From Proales similis (lineage: Eukaryota; Rotifera; Eurotatoria; Ploima; Proalidae): a stretch of 64,000 nt of DNA. The stretch spans positions 2,294,001 to 2,358,000 of the forward strand of contig JAGVRJ010000003.1 in the NCBI GenBank assembly GCA_019059635.1, given 5' to 3'. Position 1 is the stretch's first letter. Each line of letters begins with the position of its first letter. The position numbers and the translations under genes are program-made. Of the stretch, positions 10,214-21,536 are shown one piece after another. The notes below the pieces were generated by a model. It worked only from the letters and a program-made list of their open reading frames with translations. It did no database searches and was not told where the DNA came from.

Positions 10214-12078
10214 CATCTCTCTCAACGTCCTTTTTTTCTTTTTATTCTTTATTATCGTCACTTGTGTTTTCATTTCTTCGACTCTTGAATTTCTACTCTC
10301 TCCCTTTCTCTCTCTTTCGTCTTCTTCACTTCTTCGTTGTGATCGCTCCTTTGTTCTTCTCTTTTCGAAATTCGTTTGTAAATTTGCCTCCTAAGAACAA
10401 TAATAACGACAAGAGAGCGAAAGAGAGAAGAGAGAGAGAGAGAAAAAACCTCGCACTCGATGGTTCATTCGGTAAAACATGTGAACCAGTTACGAGGTGG
10501 CCTGGTGAATGTGGTGCAAATGAATCAGTGTGAATATGCTCGTGTGAGTCGCACGTCGGAACTATTTTTTTTTTGGAATAAATTTTCCGATTGTCTTTAA
10601 ACAAGCCGTTGATTTTCGACGTTGTTGTTGTTGTTGTGTTGGCGGCCATGTTTTGCCCAACCTCTCGAGTGCCTTGTCACCGTTGTTTGTCGACCAGGTC
10701 TAATCATGGTGTCAAAGCTGAGGCTAATACCCCCCCCCCCTCTGCTCGCTCTGCACAATCATACACACGTTCGGGCAAGTATTGGCAGTTGGATGTGTTT
10801 GAAGGATTGTTGGCGGAGAAGGCCGGGCAAAACAAGAAGATGCGACGAATAGATAACAATGAATGACGTTTTTACCTTGACTCGGGCTCAACTTGCCCGG
10901 CCTCTGGGATCAAAGCAAAAGTATTAAATTCGAATTAATTTCGCTGACACGGATAAACGTGAAACACGCATAATTCGCATTCTGGCCGAGCCTTAAGTCC
11001 AATCATGAACTCTACATGATGGGACGAATTAAGTGAATCTCATTGTCGTTCTCTCTCTCTCTCTCTTTTCCACTTTTTTTTTCTCTGTGTCTTTTCTAGC
11101 CAGATAAGCCTCGTTCAATTACACGCGTATTAATGCGATCGGTCTCATGATCAATTTTAGAATATTATTGCGAATAGAGTGTTGATTGAAAACTCGTTTC
11201 TTTCTTTTTCGCTTTCTCTCTTTCATTCAATTATTCATCATCATCAGGTTAGACCACTTCTCAAATTTCGTTTGCCCATTCATTATTTTTGCTCTTAATA
11301 TTGTTTTTGTCGTTGTTGTTGTTGTTGTTTGAATGAGTGACGATGGGCACCATGATGGTCACCTTTCGATTCTCTTGCAGAGCACGTCCATGCAAGAGCA
11401 AATAGGCTTATCGATTTTTCTGAGTCGACGAATAACTCGCCTGATTGCGTGGTCGCTTTTTCACTCTTTTGCGTTCTCTTCTTCTTGGTCGCACACACAC
11501 ACACAGAAGAATGAGCATACAAACGGCAGCATTTGTGCGCGGCAAACACTGCAGCGTTGTTACGCGGCCAGATCGACGGCCTTATGCAATCGCTAAGGAA
11601 CAACCGGTCAAGCGAGCGGCCGCAAATCCGTTAAATAATCCCAAAATGCGAATTAGAACGAGTATTGTATTTGTTTTTCATTAAGCCGAAACAATATGTT
11701 AAATGGTCATCGTTTCGTGAAACGAATGAAAAGAGAAAAAAGTAATTAATTTTTGTATGCCGCTTCCGAATCTTTTGCTTCACAAGTGAGCGGACCACCG
11801 AGCGGGCGAGCTAAGCATTGAGCGGGCGTTATTTCAAATGCCGTCATTCAAAAGCCGTCGAGCCATCAAGCAAGCGGAGACGACTCGTGCACGCTGCTTG
11901 AGAGTGAACCATCAAGCGGATAAATAAACGCCAAAGAATGGAAAAAAGAAAGAAAGCGGCCGGATGGACGTGCGACCTACGAGTGCGCTTAATAATCGCT
12001 CGTTCTCTGGCTCCTTGTCAACCCGGGCGGACTTTTTTCATTTTTCTTCTTTTTCTACTTTTACGATCCAGTTTACGT

Positions 12079-12103
12079 ACACACACACACACACACACAC
12101 ACA
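12079..12103. repeat. (AC)n microsatellite
   Basis: About twelve AC units in intergenic DNA. Confidence 0.95.
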
Positions 12104-12306
12104 ATGAGGGTTTGAATGGAGACAATCGCGCGATTAGAAACCACGAGCTCTAGCTCAGACTGCGCCAGTCCAACTGATCATTGCCCGTGTCCGTTCTATA
12201 GTTGTTCGACTTCCGAAACATTTCTCCTCCTCGGAAACAATAGCCAGCGCGATCGTTTTGCTCGTTATCGTTTTTGTTGAGACAGCAACAACAAATTGAT
12301 AGGAAA

Positions 12307-12332
12307 AGAGGGAGAGAGAGGAGAGAGAGAGA
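12307..12332. repeat. (GA)n microsatellite
   Basis: GA run with one or two interruptions (GGAGAGAGAGG then GAGAGAGAGA). Confidence 0.85.
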
Positions 12333-13294
12333 TTGGGAAGTTGAGAGACATCGAGCGTAGAGAGGAGATGCACGCCCAGGCATCTCTTCTTCTAAATGGG
12401 CTTAGCATTTAGATGATTACTCAATTGACCGGTTGGCAAAGATTAGAGGGCCAGTGTTAGGTGGACGCAAATTGCTCTTGTTGCATCAAGTCTACATCTC
12501 TTCGTCTCTCTCGCATCGCTTTCCCCCCTCTCTGTCGCCCCCCTTTATGTCGCTTTTTTTTTCTTAAATCAATCACGTTGGCAAGTTTTTCCTTTTATTT
12601 AAAGCCTCAGCACACGAGCTGGACGAGACGCTCTATTTCATTAATTAAAAGTTTGTTACTTGAGCGCGAGACACCATTCTTTCTTTGCTATTCTTATGTG
12701 TAGGCGGCGGCTGCGTCGATGATGATGATGGTTGTGGCGGCGGCGACGGTGGCCGCTCGACGGGCCGTTTCAATTAGAAAGATTTGTCGCCGCGGCGGTG
12801 TATATACATACGAACGAGCGAGCACGCACAGAATCATCGACCTGCCGGGATTAATTGAAGCCCAACGAGCTAGAATAGCACTCGGCGGGTTTAAGGTGCC
12901 GCCTATACCGCTGCTCGACTAGCATTTAGACTAGCAACCCCTACAAATCATGCGGCGATTGTATCTATATCTAAATGAGGCCAATTTGAGCGTAAAATTC
13001 CTCTAGACGTCTTGAATGAGTCAGTTGGCTGATTGGCCAGGCGTTAGTGAGCATCGCTTGATTCTGCAGCGCACTTTAATCATTGTTGCGATCATGCTGT
13101 TTCAGAGTGATGCTTTCTAGAGCTATCTGAAAGCGATTAGAACTATGGTCCTGTTATCGACCATTTGCTGGTCGACTCGTTCAGCTTTTCTCTCTCTTTT
13201 CTTTTTTACTTGCGCCTATTCAACGGGCTTCGCATCAATTCAGAGGCGCTATTGTTTATTTTCATTTTTGGTTGCTTCATTGAGTACTAGTGTT

Positions 13295-13312
13295 TGTGTG
13301 TGTGTGTGTGTG
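13295..13312. repeat. (TG)n microsatellite
   Basis: About nine TG units in intergenic DNA. Confidence 0.9.
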
Positions 13313-15677
13313 TTTGCGATTTTAGATTTTGTGAGGCTGAAAATGCCAGAGCAGATTGGTCTCGCTCGCAATTTCATTTTCTATGAATGGAGCCTGGAGA
13401 GCGAGTAAACAAGAGGCAAGCGTGCTTTGTTTCAACACATTTGACTTTAATGAGGATCAATTGGCGCTCTCTCTCTCTTTCTTCTGACTGGGTCTCGTTC
13501 GCTGCCTCGGTTAGAATGTCAATAAATACAACTATTCGATTTGAATTGCGCGCTCACGAACTCTTAAAAAGTCCTTGATTATTAGTTTTCGCCTCTGACC
13601 GTGACTTGGCCTCGCTCGGTGCAGATTTTAAGAGTAAGCAGTGCCGGTATTACAGAGAGCAAGAGAGCGAGAAAGAGCCAGATCGCTCATACGAAACTTG
13701 AAGCAGTGGCAAACTAGTTTGTGTCTTGGCGTTTTTTCCTCTTCAACTGTTTTTCTCGGGCACGCTTGTGCGCGGCAGATTCGGTGACGCACGAAATATG
13801 CGTGTTTGCAAACAAGCGGATTTTAATCGACAAGCAAACAATTGTCAAATGTTGTTTTCATATTCAGGCCGCTTGCTATCTTGATGCGATCGGCTCGACA
13901 TGAGTCATTGCTTTATCACACGCTCGTCCAAATATTTGCTCTCCATATTGAGGACATGCTCACACCGCTTTGTACTCGATTGGTTGGAGGAAAACACCGT
14001 TCACTTGACCCCTAGCAGACCGAGCGTTTATCGGCCGTAATCTTCACGTCCACTGGCGCCACCGTTTGGTCAACACTCGACTAATGGGCAACCACTAGAG
14101 CGCCTTATCCGCGCGCGTGCGCTTTCATCAATGTCATCTCCAACCGTTCTCCTCTTGTCTGAGGTCCGCACCAGACTCGCGCCTTTTTATCTTTGCCCTC
14201 ACATTCAATATTTGATTCAATTTTGCTTATTTGCATAAGTCTGAAGAAGTGGTGCGAGGAACAGAGGTGTCAAACTCAAACTTTTTTTTTTCAGTTCTGG
14301 CGCGAGAAAAGGCTCTTCTCAGTTGGCAAATAATCTGCATATGTTCGGACCGACCTGACGGCTTGTTTGATCAGCCGATATGAATTGAAGAATAAGCAGA
14401 CACAAGACGCCAGTCTCGCTATCTCCATTTATTAGCGTCAAGTGTCGACACGTCCGGCAGCAGCGGCGAAAACTGCTTCTCCATGCATTCTTTGCCAAAA
14501 TCCGACGCAATTGCTATTAACACTTGCCTGACAATGAAAGGTGCCAAGTAAAAGCCAGCATCGTAAGCAAAATAACCGAACTGATATCAATCAAATTGAA
14601 TTGGACAGCCCGATATCGCTGGAAGCCAATCTTCTAAATTCATTCATTTGTTCTTTATTTCAAGCAGTCGATAGACGCCCAGAGCGCGCCTCCGAGACCT
14701 AAGAGGATCTGAAGCAAGTTTAAGGCCGGAGATTAACGCTCAATGTCAGATGTATTTATTTTAGCCTTAGGCTGAATAGAGCCATGGCATGACCCTGGCG
14801 ATCGGATAGCCTTTATACTCATTTCCTCCTGCTCGATGGCTTGAACTCGAAAACAAAAAAGAGCGCCGGTTCGAAATAGGAGAACTTGGACTCTAATTAG
14901 TGAAGGTCTCTGCGCTCATTCGCATCATAGGCCGACCGTTTTGGGCGTGCCTTGATCGAGCGAGTCGGCAAATGAGCGAAAAAGGAAGAAAGATGAGGAG
15001 CTGGGCCGTGTTTGTCTAGCCTCGAAAGAATGCATTCACTTGAAGCTCGAAAGCACTAGCAGAGCAAACAAGAACTCAATTTTACAAAACACTTGAACGC
15101 AGCAACTTGAACACTGGCAACCATGCACGATCACTTTACCTTCTTTGTCGCTAATTGTAGTGAGCATGTGAGCAAGTTAGGCCCGATCGTAGAGTGAAGA
15201 ACCTTTGCCTCTTGTTGCTCGTTGAGGGCACAATGCCTTCTCACCCATTCACCTCTTGCTTTTGCACAGGTCGGAACCATTTGGCCAAGGGCAAGCACAG
15301 AATAGCGAACTACTCGGCTTTTAGCTATCATTTACATTCCAGAATCGTATCGTGAGCTATTCTGCGCGCCATTTAATTGCGCCTGCCTCACAGCATTAAT
15401 TTAATTACAAGCTCCGGCTCCTAGACACAGAGAGCGAGAGGCTTGAGTGCAGAAGGCGGCATGCAATCGGCTGTCGTCGGCAGGTGTACCCACCTCCTGC
15501 TCTGCGTCAAACAACTTTATCTGCTTGGTCGCTCGCATATTTGTTTGTTTCCTACTTCTTATAGGAGTTCTTTGTTTCGTCGGTCAGGTGAGGGTCGATT
15601 TAGTAATGGTGGACAAAACGCCGGGGAGGGCAGAAGGAGGAGATTGTTGTGTCCGTGTGTTTTTTTATGTGGTCTTC

Positions 15678-15706
15678 GTGTGTTTGTGTGTGTGTGTGCG
15701 TGTGTT
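15678..15706. repeat. (TG)n interrupted microsatellite
   Basis: TG repeats interrupted by TTTG and GCG, about 200 bp upstream of the RhoGAP start. Confidence 0.85.
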
Positions 15707-15908
15707 TGCGTATAATATAAAGCAATTTAGTATGAAGCGCACATTGACTTGTGCAGCGTGGATGTGTGGCAAGGTCAACAAACGAATGCACATCTCTCTC
15801 TCACTCGTTCTTTGACTGAACAAACGCCGAACAGGACGAGCGAGCACATCTCTAGATTAAACATTTCTGCGTTTAGATAGGTGAAATGATCATTCAAGTC
15901 GAGTAAAC

Positions 15909-18524
15909 ATGACATCTCCAATTAGGTGGCGCGCGGGCCCGCCTCACACCGAGGCTGAGACCTATCATGCCAAACTCATAAAGCTAAACGGTCTTATCTT
16001 ACCCACCGAGGTATTCCGTGTGGACGAAGTCGACGATGAGTACGAGGACGCGGCCTACAAGGACTTGGACCTTCAGTCCATAAGCAAATTCGGCCACAAA
16101 GAGCCAAGCAGCCGACAGCCGATTACGCGCAATCTCCTCCTATCCTCGTCGTCTCTTTCCAACTCGAGCAGCTCGTCTGATCAAATAGCCTCGTCGACTT
16201 CTTCTTGCTCGTTTGCCTCGTCGTCTGCCGTGTCCGGTCCTCATTTTGCCACTCTGAACAGCACTCTGACCAGAACCAGCGAGACCGGAGAGAGCAATTC
16301 AAACGAGCACTCGCTGGCCGAATGCGAGCAGCTGCCTCTACTCAAGCCGAGAGTGGTCAACAATGAAATGAAGCGCTGCTTTGACTCGACACTTTTGACT
16401 CCGATCGGCAACAAATCCAAATGGCACGACGAGCCCAAGCTGATCTCTTCGCCAACTCTTGTCCCGTTTGACACGTTCACCGACCAGCGGCGTCGATTTG
16501 CCACCAACCCGAAGCAGGCCACTCGGCAGACAGCAGTTGGCCAGCCAAAACAGCCGAGCGCCAAGTCGGCGTCCACCTCCTATTTGATGTCGAAAATCAA
16601 CTCGGTCAGAGGACGCGAGACGGGCACTTCGTCCTCGTCGCTGCACTCAGAGCCAGAGAAGAGTGTAAACTCGCTCATAAACAAACTGTTTTACACGAAG
16701 CGACACGGCAAAACGTACTACAGCGACGAGAGCACCCACCAGCTCACAGACCAGTCGCGTTGCTCATCTCCTCGAACTCATACAACCTCGTCTTCGTCGT
16801 CGTCGTCCTCCTCGTTCAGCTGCTCGCCTGCCAATCAGCCGCCGAGTCGAAGGGCGCTCAAGCGACGATCTCATGGCGCTCCTGCGCCCACTACTCACTG
16901 GTCGTGCGACCACCACAGCGTGTGGAGGAATCAGGAGACAAATCAAAAGCTGACGCTCGAGCCGATCGAAGTAAACTATTTGACTCTGATCGAGATCAAA
17001 TACCTGAAGCAGATGTGCTTCAACAAACTGAGAACTGAGCTCGGCGTGCAGCTCAGCACAATGCCCAAGGACGAGTCAATGCGAATGGTTAAGGCCAAAC
17101 AGCTCGAACGGCATCGTTCACGTTCGCTCGACTTTCGACTGTTCGACGAGATCAAAGAGAATTTGACCACCAACTTTAAGAAATCGTCCAGCGCTCACAA
17201 ACAAGTGTTCGGCGTCTCGCTCTACAAATGTATTCTCAACGATTTAATGAAGAAAGAGCAGCGTCAAAGCAACTGGCCGCGCAGGCTGAAAAGAAACAAT
17301 CTTTTGATCGCGTCCAAACACGACATGGGCCATCTGACCGGAACAGAGCAAGTGGCCACCGACAGGCAAAGTAGAGGCCAAGCGCACGGCAAACGCAACT
17401 CAATGCTGTTCGAAGCGCTTGATTTGAAACACCTCGGCCACGAGCACAAACTCGAGGCCTACTCGATCAGAAGCGAAGGCCTCGTGCCCAATATCGTGAA
17501 ATCGTGCGCCCGGCACATATCCGAGCACGGTCTGGCCACCACTGGCATATTTCGAATCGACTCGTCCAAAAAGCGCATCAACCAGCTGAAAGAGCTGTTC
17601 GACAGCGGCTACGATCTGGCGCCGAGCGACTCGTTCAATCCGACTGATGCGGCCTGCATACTCAAGGAGTACTTGCGCTCGCTTCCGGAGCCTCTTCTCA
17701 CCCGTGAGCTCTACGACGCGTTCTTGGCCAGTTGTAAGCTCGAGTCGGAGCAGCGTCTTCGAGTTGTGCAATTTTTATTATTTCTGCTGCCGGTGCCCAA
17801 CCGAGACACCCTTCAGCTGTTGCTCAGCCTGCTCGATCAAGTACGGGCCAGTGTGGAGCAGACCAAAATGGACTCGTTCAATCTGGCCATGGTGTTCGGC
17901 CCCAACATACTGCGAAAGCACAAGGCAACTGCGAGCGTCGATTTCGCCGACAAATGCAATCTGATCGACGACATCGACTCTGTGATCAAAGTGACCAAGT
18001 ATTTGATCGAGAACCGAGAGTCTTTGTTTCGCATTGACGCTCCTCTGCACGGCGAGCTGCTCAAGACAATATTGAACGTCAGTCCGCTCGAGTTGGACTC
18101 GATATTTGAGCGAAAGCTCTCATCCTGTCTGGGCGTGAATCAGCACATTCGCGCGGACGAGAGCGACAAGAACCGGCGCGACTTTTTGGAGAGTTCAAAT
18201 CGCCGCATGTCTCGCACTCGTCTACTGCCCAACAGCACCAACGACGAGGCGTTGAGCAGCAAACTGTCCCAAATCGTCATCGGTCGCAGCCAGCTCGCTC
18301 AGAGCACCTCGTCCTCTCTTCTCCTCATGCTTCAGCCCAAAGAGGGCAAGACTTTCAACTCGGTAAAAAGCTGGTCAAATTTAACAAGCAGCAAACAGGC
18401 TGACGAGTCGCGGCGCGTCTCCTCGTCCGCCTCTTCGTCCGCAGCACAGCAGCCAAGCAAGTTCGCCTCGTTTCGTCCAAGCTACAGCCTGAACATCACC
18501 GGCGAGCAAGAGACGCTTGTTTAG
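15909..18524 (+). CDS. RhoGAP-domain protein, ARHGAP6/36-like
   Basis: A Rho-family GTPase activating protein of 871 residues on one exon. The RhoGAP domain covers about residues 515-705: GLVPNIVKSCARHISEHGL, then the arginine finger in TTGIFRID (Arg near residue 549), KEYLRSLPEPLLTRELYDAF, and NLAMVFGPNIL with the conserved Asn. The sequence SSKKRINQLKELFDSG and the upstream block FGVSLYKCI resemble the ARHGAP6/ARHGAP36 group (FGVPL, GSSKKRVRQLREEFDRG), so that assignment is likely but not certain. The first 350 residues are Ser-rich and low complexity, with runs of Ser near 16150-16200 and 16785-16815, and hold no other recognised domain. The C-terminal 160 residues are also Ser-rich. The GAP domain has all catalytic residues, so it should be active. 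Confidence 0.88.
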   Translation: MTSPIRWRAGPPHTEAETYHAKLIKLNGLILPTEVFRVDEVDDEYEDAAYKDLDLQSISKFGHKEPSSRQPITRNLLLSSSSLSNSSSSSDQIASSTSSCSFASSSAVSGPHFATLNSTLTRTSETGESNSNEHSLAECEQLPLLKPRVVNNEMKRCFDSTLLTPIGNKSKWHDEPKLISSPTLVPFDTFTDQRRRFATNPKQATRQTAVGQPKQPSAKSASTSYLMSKINSVRGRETGTSSSSLHSEPEKSVNSLINKLFYTKRHGKTYYSDESTHQLTDQSRCSSPRTHTTSSSSSSSSSFSCSPANQPPSRRALKRRSHGAPAPTTHWSCDHHSVWRNQETNQKLTLEPIEVNYLTLIEIKYLKQMCFNKLRTELGVQLSTMPKDESMRMVKAKQLERHRSRSLDFRLFDEIKENLTTNFKKSSSAHKQVFGVSLYKCILNDLMKKEQRQSNWPRRLKRNNLLIASKHDMGHLTGTEQVATDRQSRGQAHGKRNSMLFEALDLKHLGHEHKLEAYSIRSEGLVPNIVKSCARHISEHGLATTGIFRIDSSKKRINQLKELFDSGYDLAPSDSFNPTDAACILKEYLRSLPEPLLTRELYDAFLASCKLESEQRLRVVQFLLFLLPVPNRDTLQLLLSLLDQVRASVEQTKMDSFNLAMVFGPNILRKHKATASVDFADKCNLIDDIDSVIKVTKYLIENRESLFRIDAPLHGELLKTILNVSPLELDSIFERKLSSCLGVNQHIRADESDKNRRDFLESSNRRMSRTRLLPNSTNDEALSSKLSQIVIGRSQLAQSTSSSLLLMLQPKEGKTFNSVKSWSNLTSSKQADESRRVSSSASSSAAQQPSKFASFRPSYSLNITGEQETLV

Positions 18525-19483
18525 GCGGCCGATTCGAATCCCTGTTGTTCATTCAAGATGTAAATCCAACTCAGCCAACAGCATATAACTCGTTCACAGC
18601 TTTCTACTCGGCTCCTCGAACTCGCTCGCGAACCTTTTCACACACTCACACACACACACACACACATTTCTCGCTCTGTTTTATTAGTCGGCGTTGAATT
18701 ACGAACCTTGTTTGCAGAAATTTTTTCTTCTCTTGTCTGTTTTAACGCTTCTAGACTTGAGTCTCGTTTTGTATTTAAAAGAGCGTGCACACTCGCCCTT
18801 TCAATTGCCTTTCGCCCTGTATTATGCCAACGATTCAAACGAGTCGACCGGCTCAATCAAATTGACTTTCTAATCGAGCTTCAATATTTATCTGACTGCT
18901 TTGCTTTATTTTTCTAATTTCGTCGTCTCTGCTCTCTTCGCTCGTTTGTCTTGAGAAAAAGAAGAAGCGCAAACCACCAAACTAGAGCGAGAGATTGATC
19001 CAAAAAAAAAAATGAAACTAAACGCAACCGCTCACTGGCGGTTCAAATCATTCACTCAACTCAAAGATTCTCAGCTAAATTGTTTTGCTCTCTTATATTC
19101 TCTTTTATTTTGTGTTCTTGAGTGGAAAACAATTTGCAACCTCTTTCAAATATCAAATTAATCAAAGCTTGAGCATTGAGACAAACGACTTGAATAAAAT
19201 GCTTTCAATTTCTAAACAAACTCAAACGTACGGGCACATTAGTGGAGCCTTGAATTTCGGCTCTCGGCTGGTTTGGGAGAGGCGGGACCAGAGAAAGAGA
19301 GAAAGATTTCTTTTGCTCGCTATCGATTAAAGAAATTATGCGTGGTCGCGTGTACGCACATCGCAGTCGAAGCGCTTATACACGTCACTCGCTTCAAATC
19401 TGAATTGGAGGAAAAATCGCGGTCCAGACAAAAGAAGAAATCCGCTTGGAAGCAAGAGAACAGGATTCGCAACAAGCATTAGA
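18525..19483. other. Intergenic region between RhoGAP and SPCS3
   Basis: About 960 bp with a CA microsatellite at 18638-18666. No gene seen. GATTCGAATCC at 18530 resembles a tRNA B box, but no tRNA folds around it. Confidence 0.4.
18638..18666. repeat. (CA)n microsatellite
   Basis: CA repeat with one CT interruption, 115 bp after the RhoGAP stop. Confidence 0.9.
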
Positions 19484-20215
19484 ATGCATTCATTTCTGAC
19501 CCGTGCGAATGCCATATTCGCATTTACATTGAGCGTGACGGGCGTACTGGCCGCTTGTCTCTACGCCAGCTCGTTCATGTACGATCTCAACGGACAGGTT
19601 CAACTTGGCGTCAGCCGCGTTGCAGTGTAGGTCTCAATTTGCTCGATTTTTTCCATTCGACGCCAACTCTGCTCACACTCAAGCAAGAACCTGATGGAGT
19701 ATGGCGCCGGCAAAAAGAAAAACGACCTTGGCCACTTGAATTTCGATCTGCAAGTCGACTTGCAGCCTCTATTCAACTGGAATGTAAAACAGCTGTTTTT
19801 GTATTTGACCGCCGAATACTCGACCAAGGAAAATGTAACAGTCGAGACCGAATCGATTTGTCCTAGAACTCAAGATCAACTAACTTTTGTCTTATTTGTC
19901 ACAACAGGACTTTAATCAAGTGGTCCTCTGGGACAAGATCGTGGAGAAGGGCGACAACTACAAAGTAAATTTGAAGAGCTCAAAGACGAAATACTATTTC
20001 TGGGACGACGGCAATGGTCTCAAGTAATTGGAAATATTTATTTTCGACTCTTAATGACACGTTGGTGTTTTACGCTCTAATTTACGCACAGAGGAAACAA
20101 GAACGTCACACTCTATCTAACGTGGAACGTAATTCCCAATGTAGGAACGTTGCCCAACATAGTGGCAGCCGGATCGCAGCGAATCAACTTCCCGAGCGAA
20201 TACGCCTCCAGCTAA
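19484..20215 (+). CDS. SPCS3: Signal peptidase complex subunit 3 (SPC22/23)
   Basis: SPCS3 is the essential ER-membrane accessory subunit of signal peptidase, which removes signal sequences from nascent proteins. Exons 19484-19626, 19684-19834, 19908-20023 and 20092-20215 join in phase to 177 residues (human 180). The N-terminal anchor begins [18 protein letters not shown] and is followed by a lumenal domain with [62 protein letters not shown] and [11 protein letters not shown], all closely matching the human protein. Introns are 57, 73 and 68 bp. AATAAA lies at 20285. The match runs the full length, so confidence is high. Confidence 0.95.
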
Positions 20216-21536
20216 TCCAATTAAACCAGCGAGCGAGTTGAAGAAGAATCCAAGAGGCGAACGCCCGCTGCCGATGTTTGTTTGAATAAAAGCCAATGTC
20301 AAAATAGACCGATTGTTCTTTTTGTTGCATTTTTGTTCATGTTCAGTTGTTGCGTCTTGTTTTGTACATTTTGAATTTATTCTTTGTCAAGAGTTTCCCA
20401 CGAGCCATTTAATTCGCCTTGTTCGAGTCATCAGGTCGTCGTCACTCAATGCAACCAGCGATCATGCAACCACAGCCCGGAAAGTCCTTTCAACTTAAGT
20501 TGTCGAATGTTCTGCTTGTCGATTTAAGCGCTTTTATGAATTAGTTAATGAAAGAATTGGGGCGAAAATGTGCAACAAGCTTTTTCGCGTCTAAAAATGC
20601 TTATCCATCAGATCTGCAGCGAAGAGAGAAAGAGCTGCCGTAGAAGAGCAATTGGCGAGATTGAGCCCACATCCCACTTGTGTCTACTTAGATTATTGGA
20701 TTGTGGCGTAGTGCGCTTTGAAATGCTTGAAAATTCAACATGAACAGTTCTTGGTTTCTTTTCCTCTTCTCCGTTTAAATGAGCAACTCGTATGAAAGAT
20801 GAGTTGCTCATTGAGTTAACCCGCGTCAAACTGGGCAAATCTATGAACAAGCACATACTACAAATGCGTGCACGCAAGAGCTGCTGAGCGGTTGCGTCTG
20901 TTGTTCAGTTATGAATTCCGGTCTTAAATTATATCCAGCGACGACTTTTAGTAGTAAAGCTCAATTCAGATGCCGGATAAAACCGCCAGCTTATTTAGGT
21001 GATGGCCGCGCTTATCAAACCAGCATGACGGTTATAAGCAAAAACTGATGAAAAATTGCGCCAGGAGCAGGGCTAGCGCGCGCGCGCGAGAGAGAGAGAG
21101 AGAGACGGAGGGGAGGAAAAAGGGGAAGAGACAGAAAGCACTCGCTCCAACCTTGGATTCTGATAAGCAATGACACAATCGCTCACTGATATTGATTTGC
21201 TCCAAGATCAGCTCGCAAATTATAATTAAAGCCTCACAATATTTCCACATCAAGGAATGCTCCAATTTGCCGAACCGGTCTCGCGATCACCTTTTTTTTC
21301 ATATCTGGTCTTGCTTGCGTGCCGCCTCGTCATTTACGTTCCTCTCTTTATTTTCTCCCCCTTTCTCTCTCTCTCTCTCTTGCTTCGACGTCTAATTTTC
21401 TGTTATTAATTTTGTTCTCGTTTATTACGTTCTAACGTTGCTCTTTTTGCAAATGTTCGAAGCGTTTAAATGAGGAAGAGACAGATATTTGATTAGACAC
21501 CAAAAGGCAAGTCTAAACCGTAAAAGACGAAGAAGA
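20216..21536. other. Intergenic region between SPCS3 and PPEF
   Basis: About 1.3 kb. It holds a CG/GA compound microsatellite at 21076-21105 and a CT tract at 21362-21380. No supported exon. It may include the PPEF promoter. Confidence 0.4.
21076..21105. repeat. Compound (GC)n-(GA)n microsatellite
   Basis: A GC run of about 13 bases passes directly into a GA run of about 18 bases. The alternating GC part could take up Z-DNA, which is inference. Confidence 0.85.

Larger units (their letters stand above)
10176..15908. other. 5.7 kb gene-free, microsatellite-rich region
   Basis: No convincing exon is visible on either strand. The region has many CT/GA tracts (10195, 10434, 11049, 12307, 13469), CA/TG tracts (11492, 12079, 13295, 15678), GTT repeats near 10619 and 11312, and several open frames of 60-120 codons that have no domain, no conserved composition and no paired splice sites. 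It separates Apollo from the RhoGAP gene and may hold 5' noncoding exons or enhancers of the latter, which is inference. Confidence 0.5.

Noticed and set aside
12719-12922. 67-codon frame beginning with a Met run
   Set aside because: Repeats of ATG in a simple GAT/ATG tract, low complexity, no domain, no splice signals or conservation signal visible.
15443-15815. Overlapping 90- and 122-codon frames upstream of RhoGAP
   Set aside because: The hydrophobic part is encoded by a TG microsatellite (VCVCV), a typical artefact of simple repeats.
18525-18545. tRNA B-box-like GATTCGAATCC after the RhoGAP stop
   Set aside because: No A box, acceptor stem or cloverleaf could be drawn around it, and position 2 of the B box is not the consensus base.
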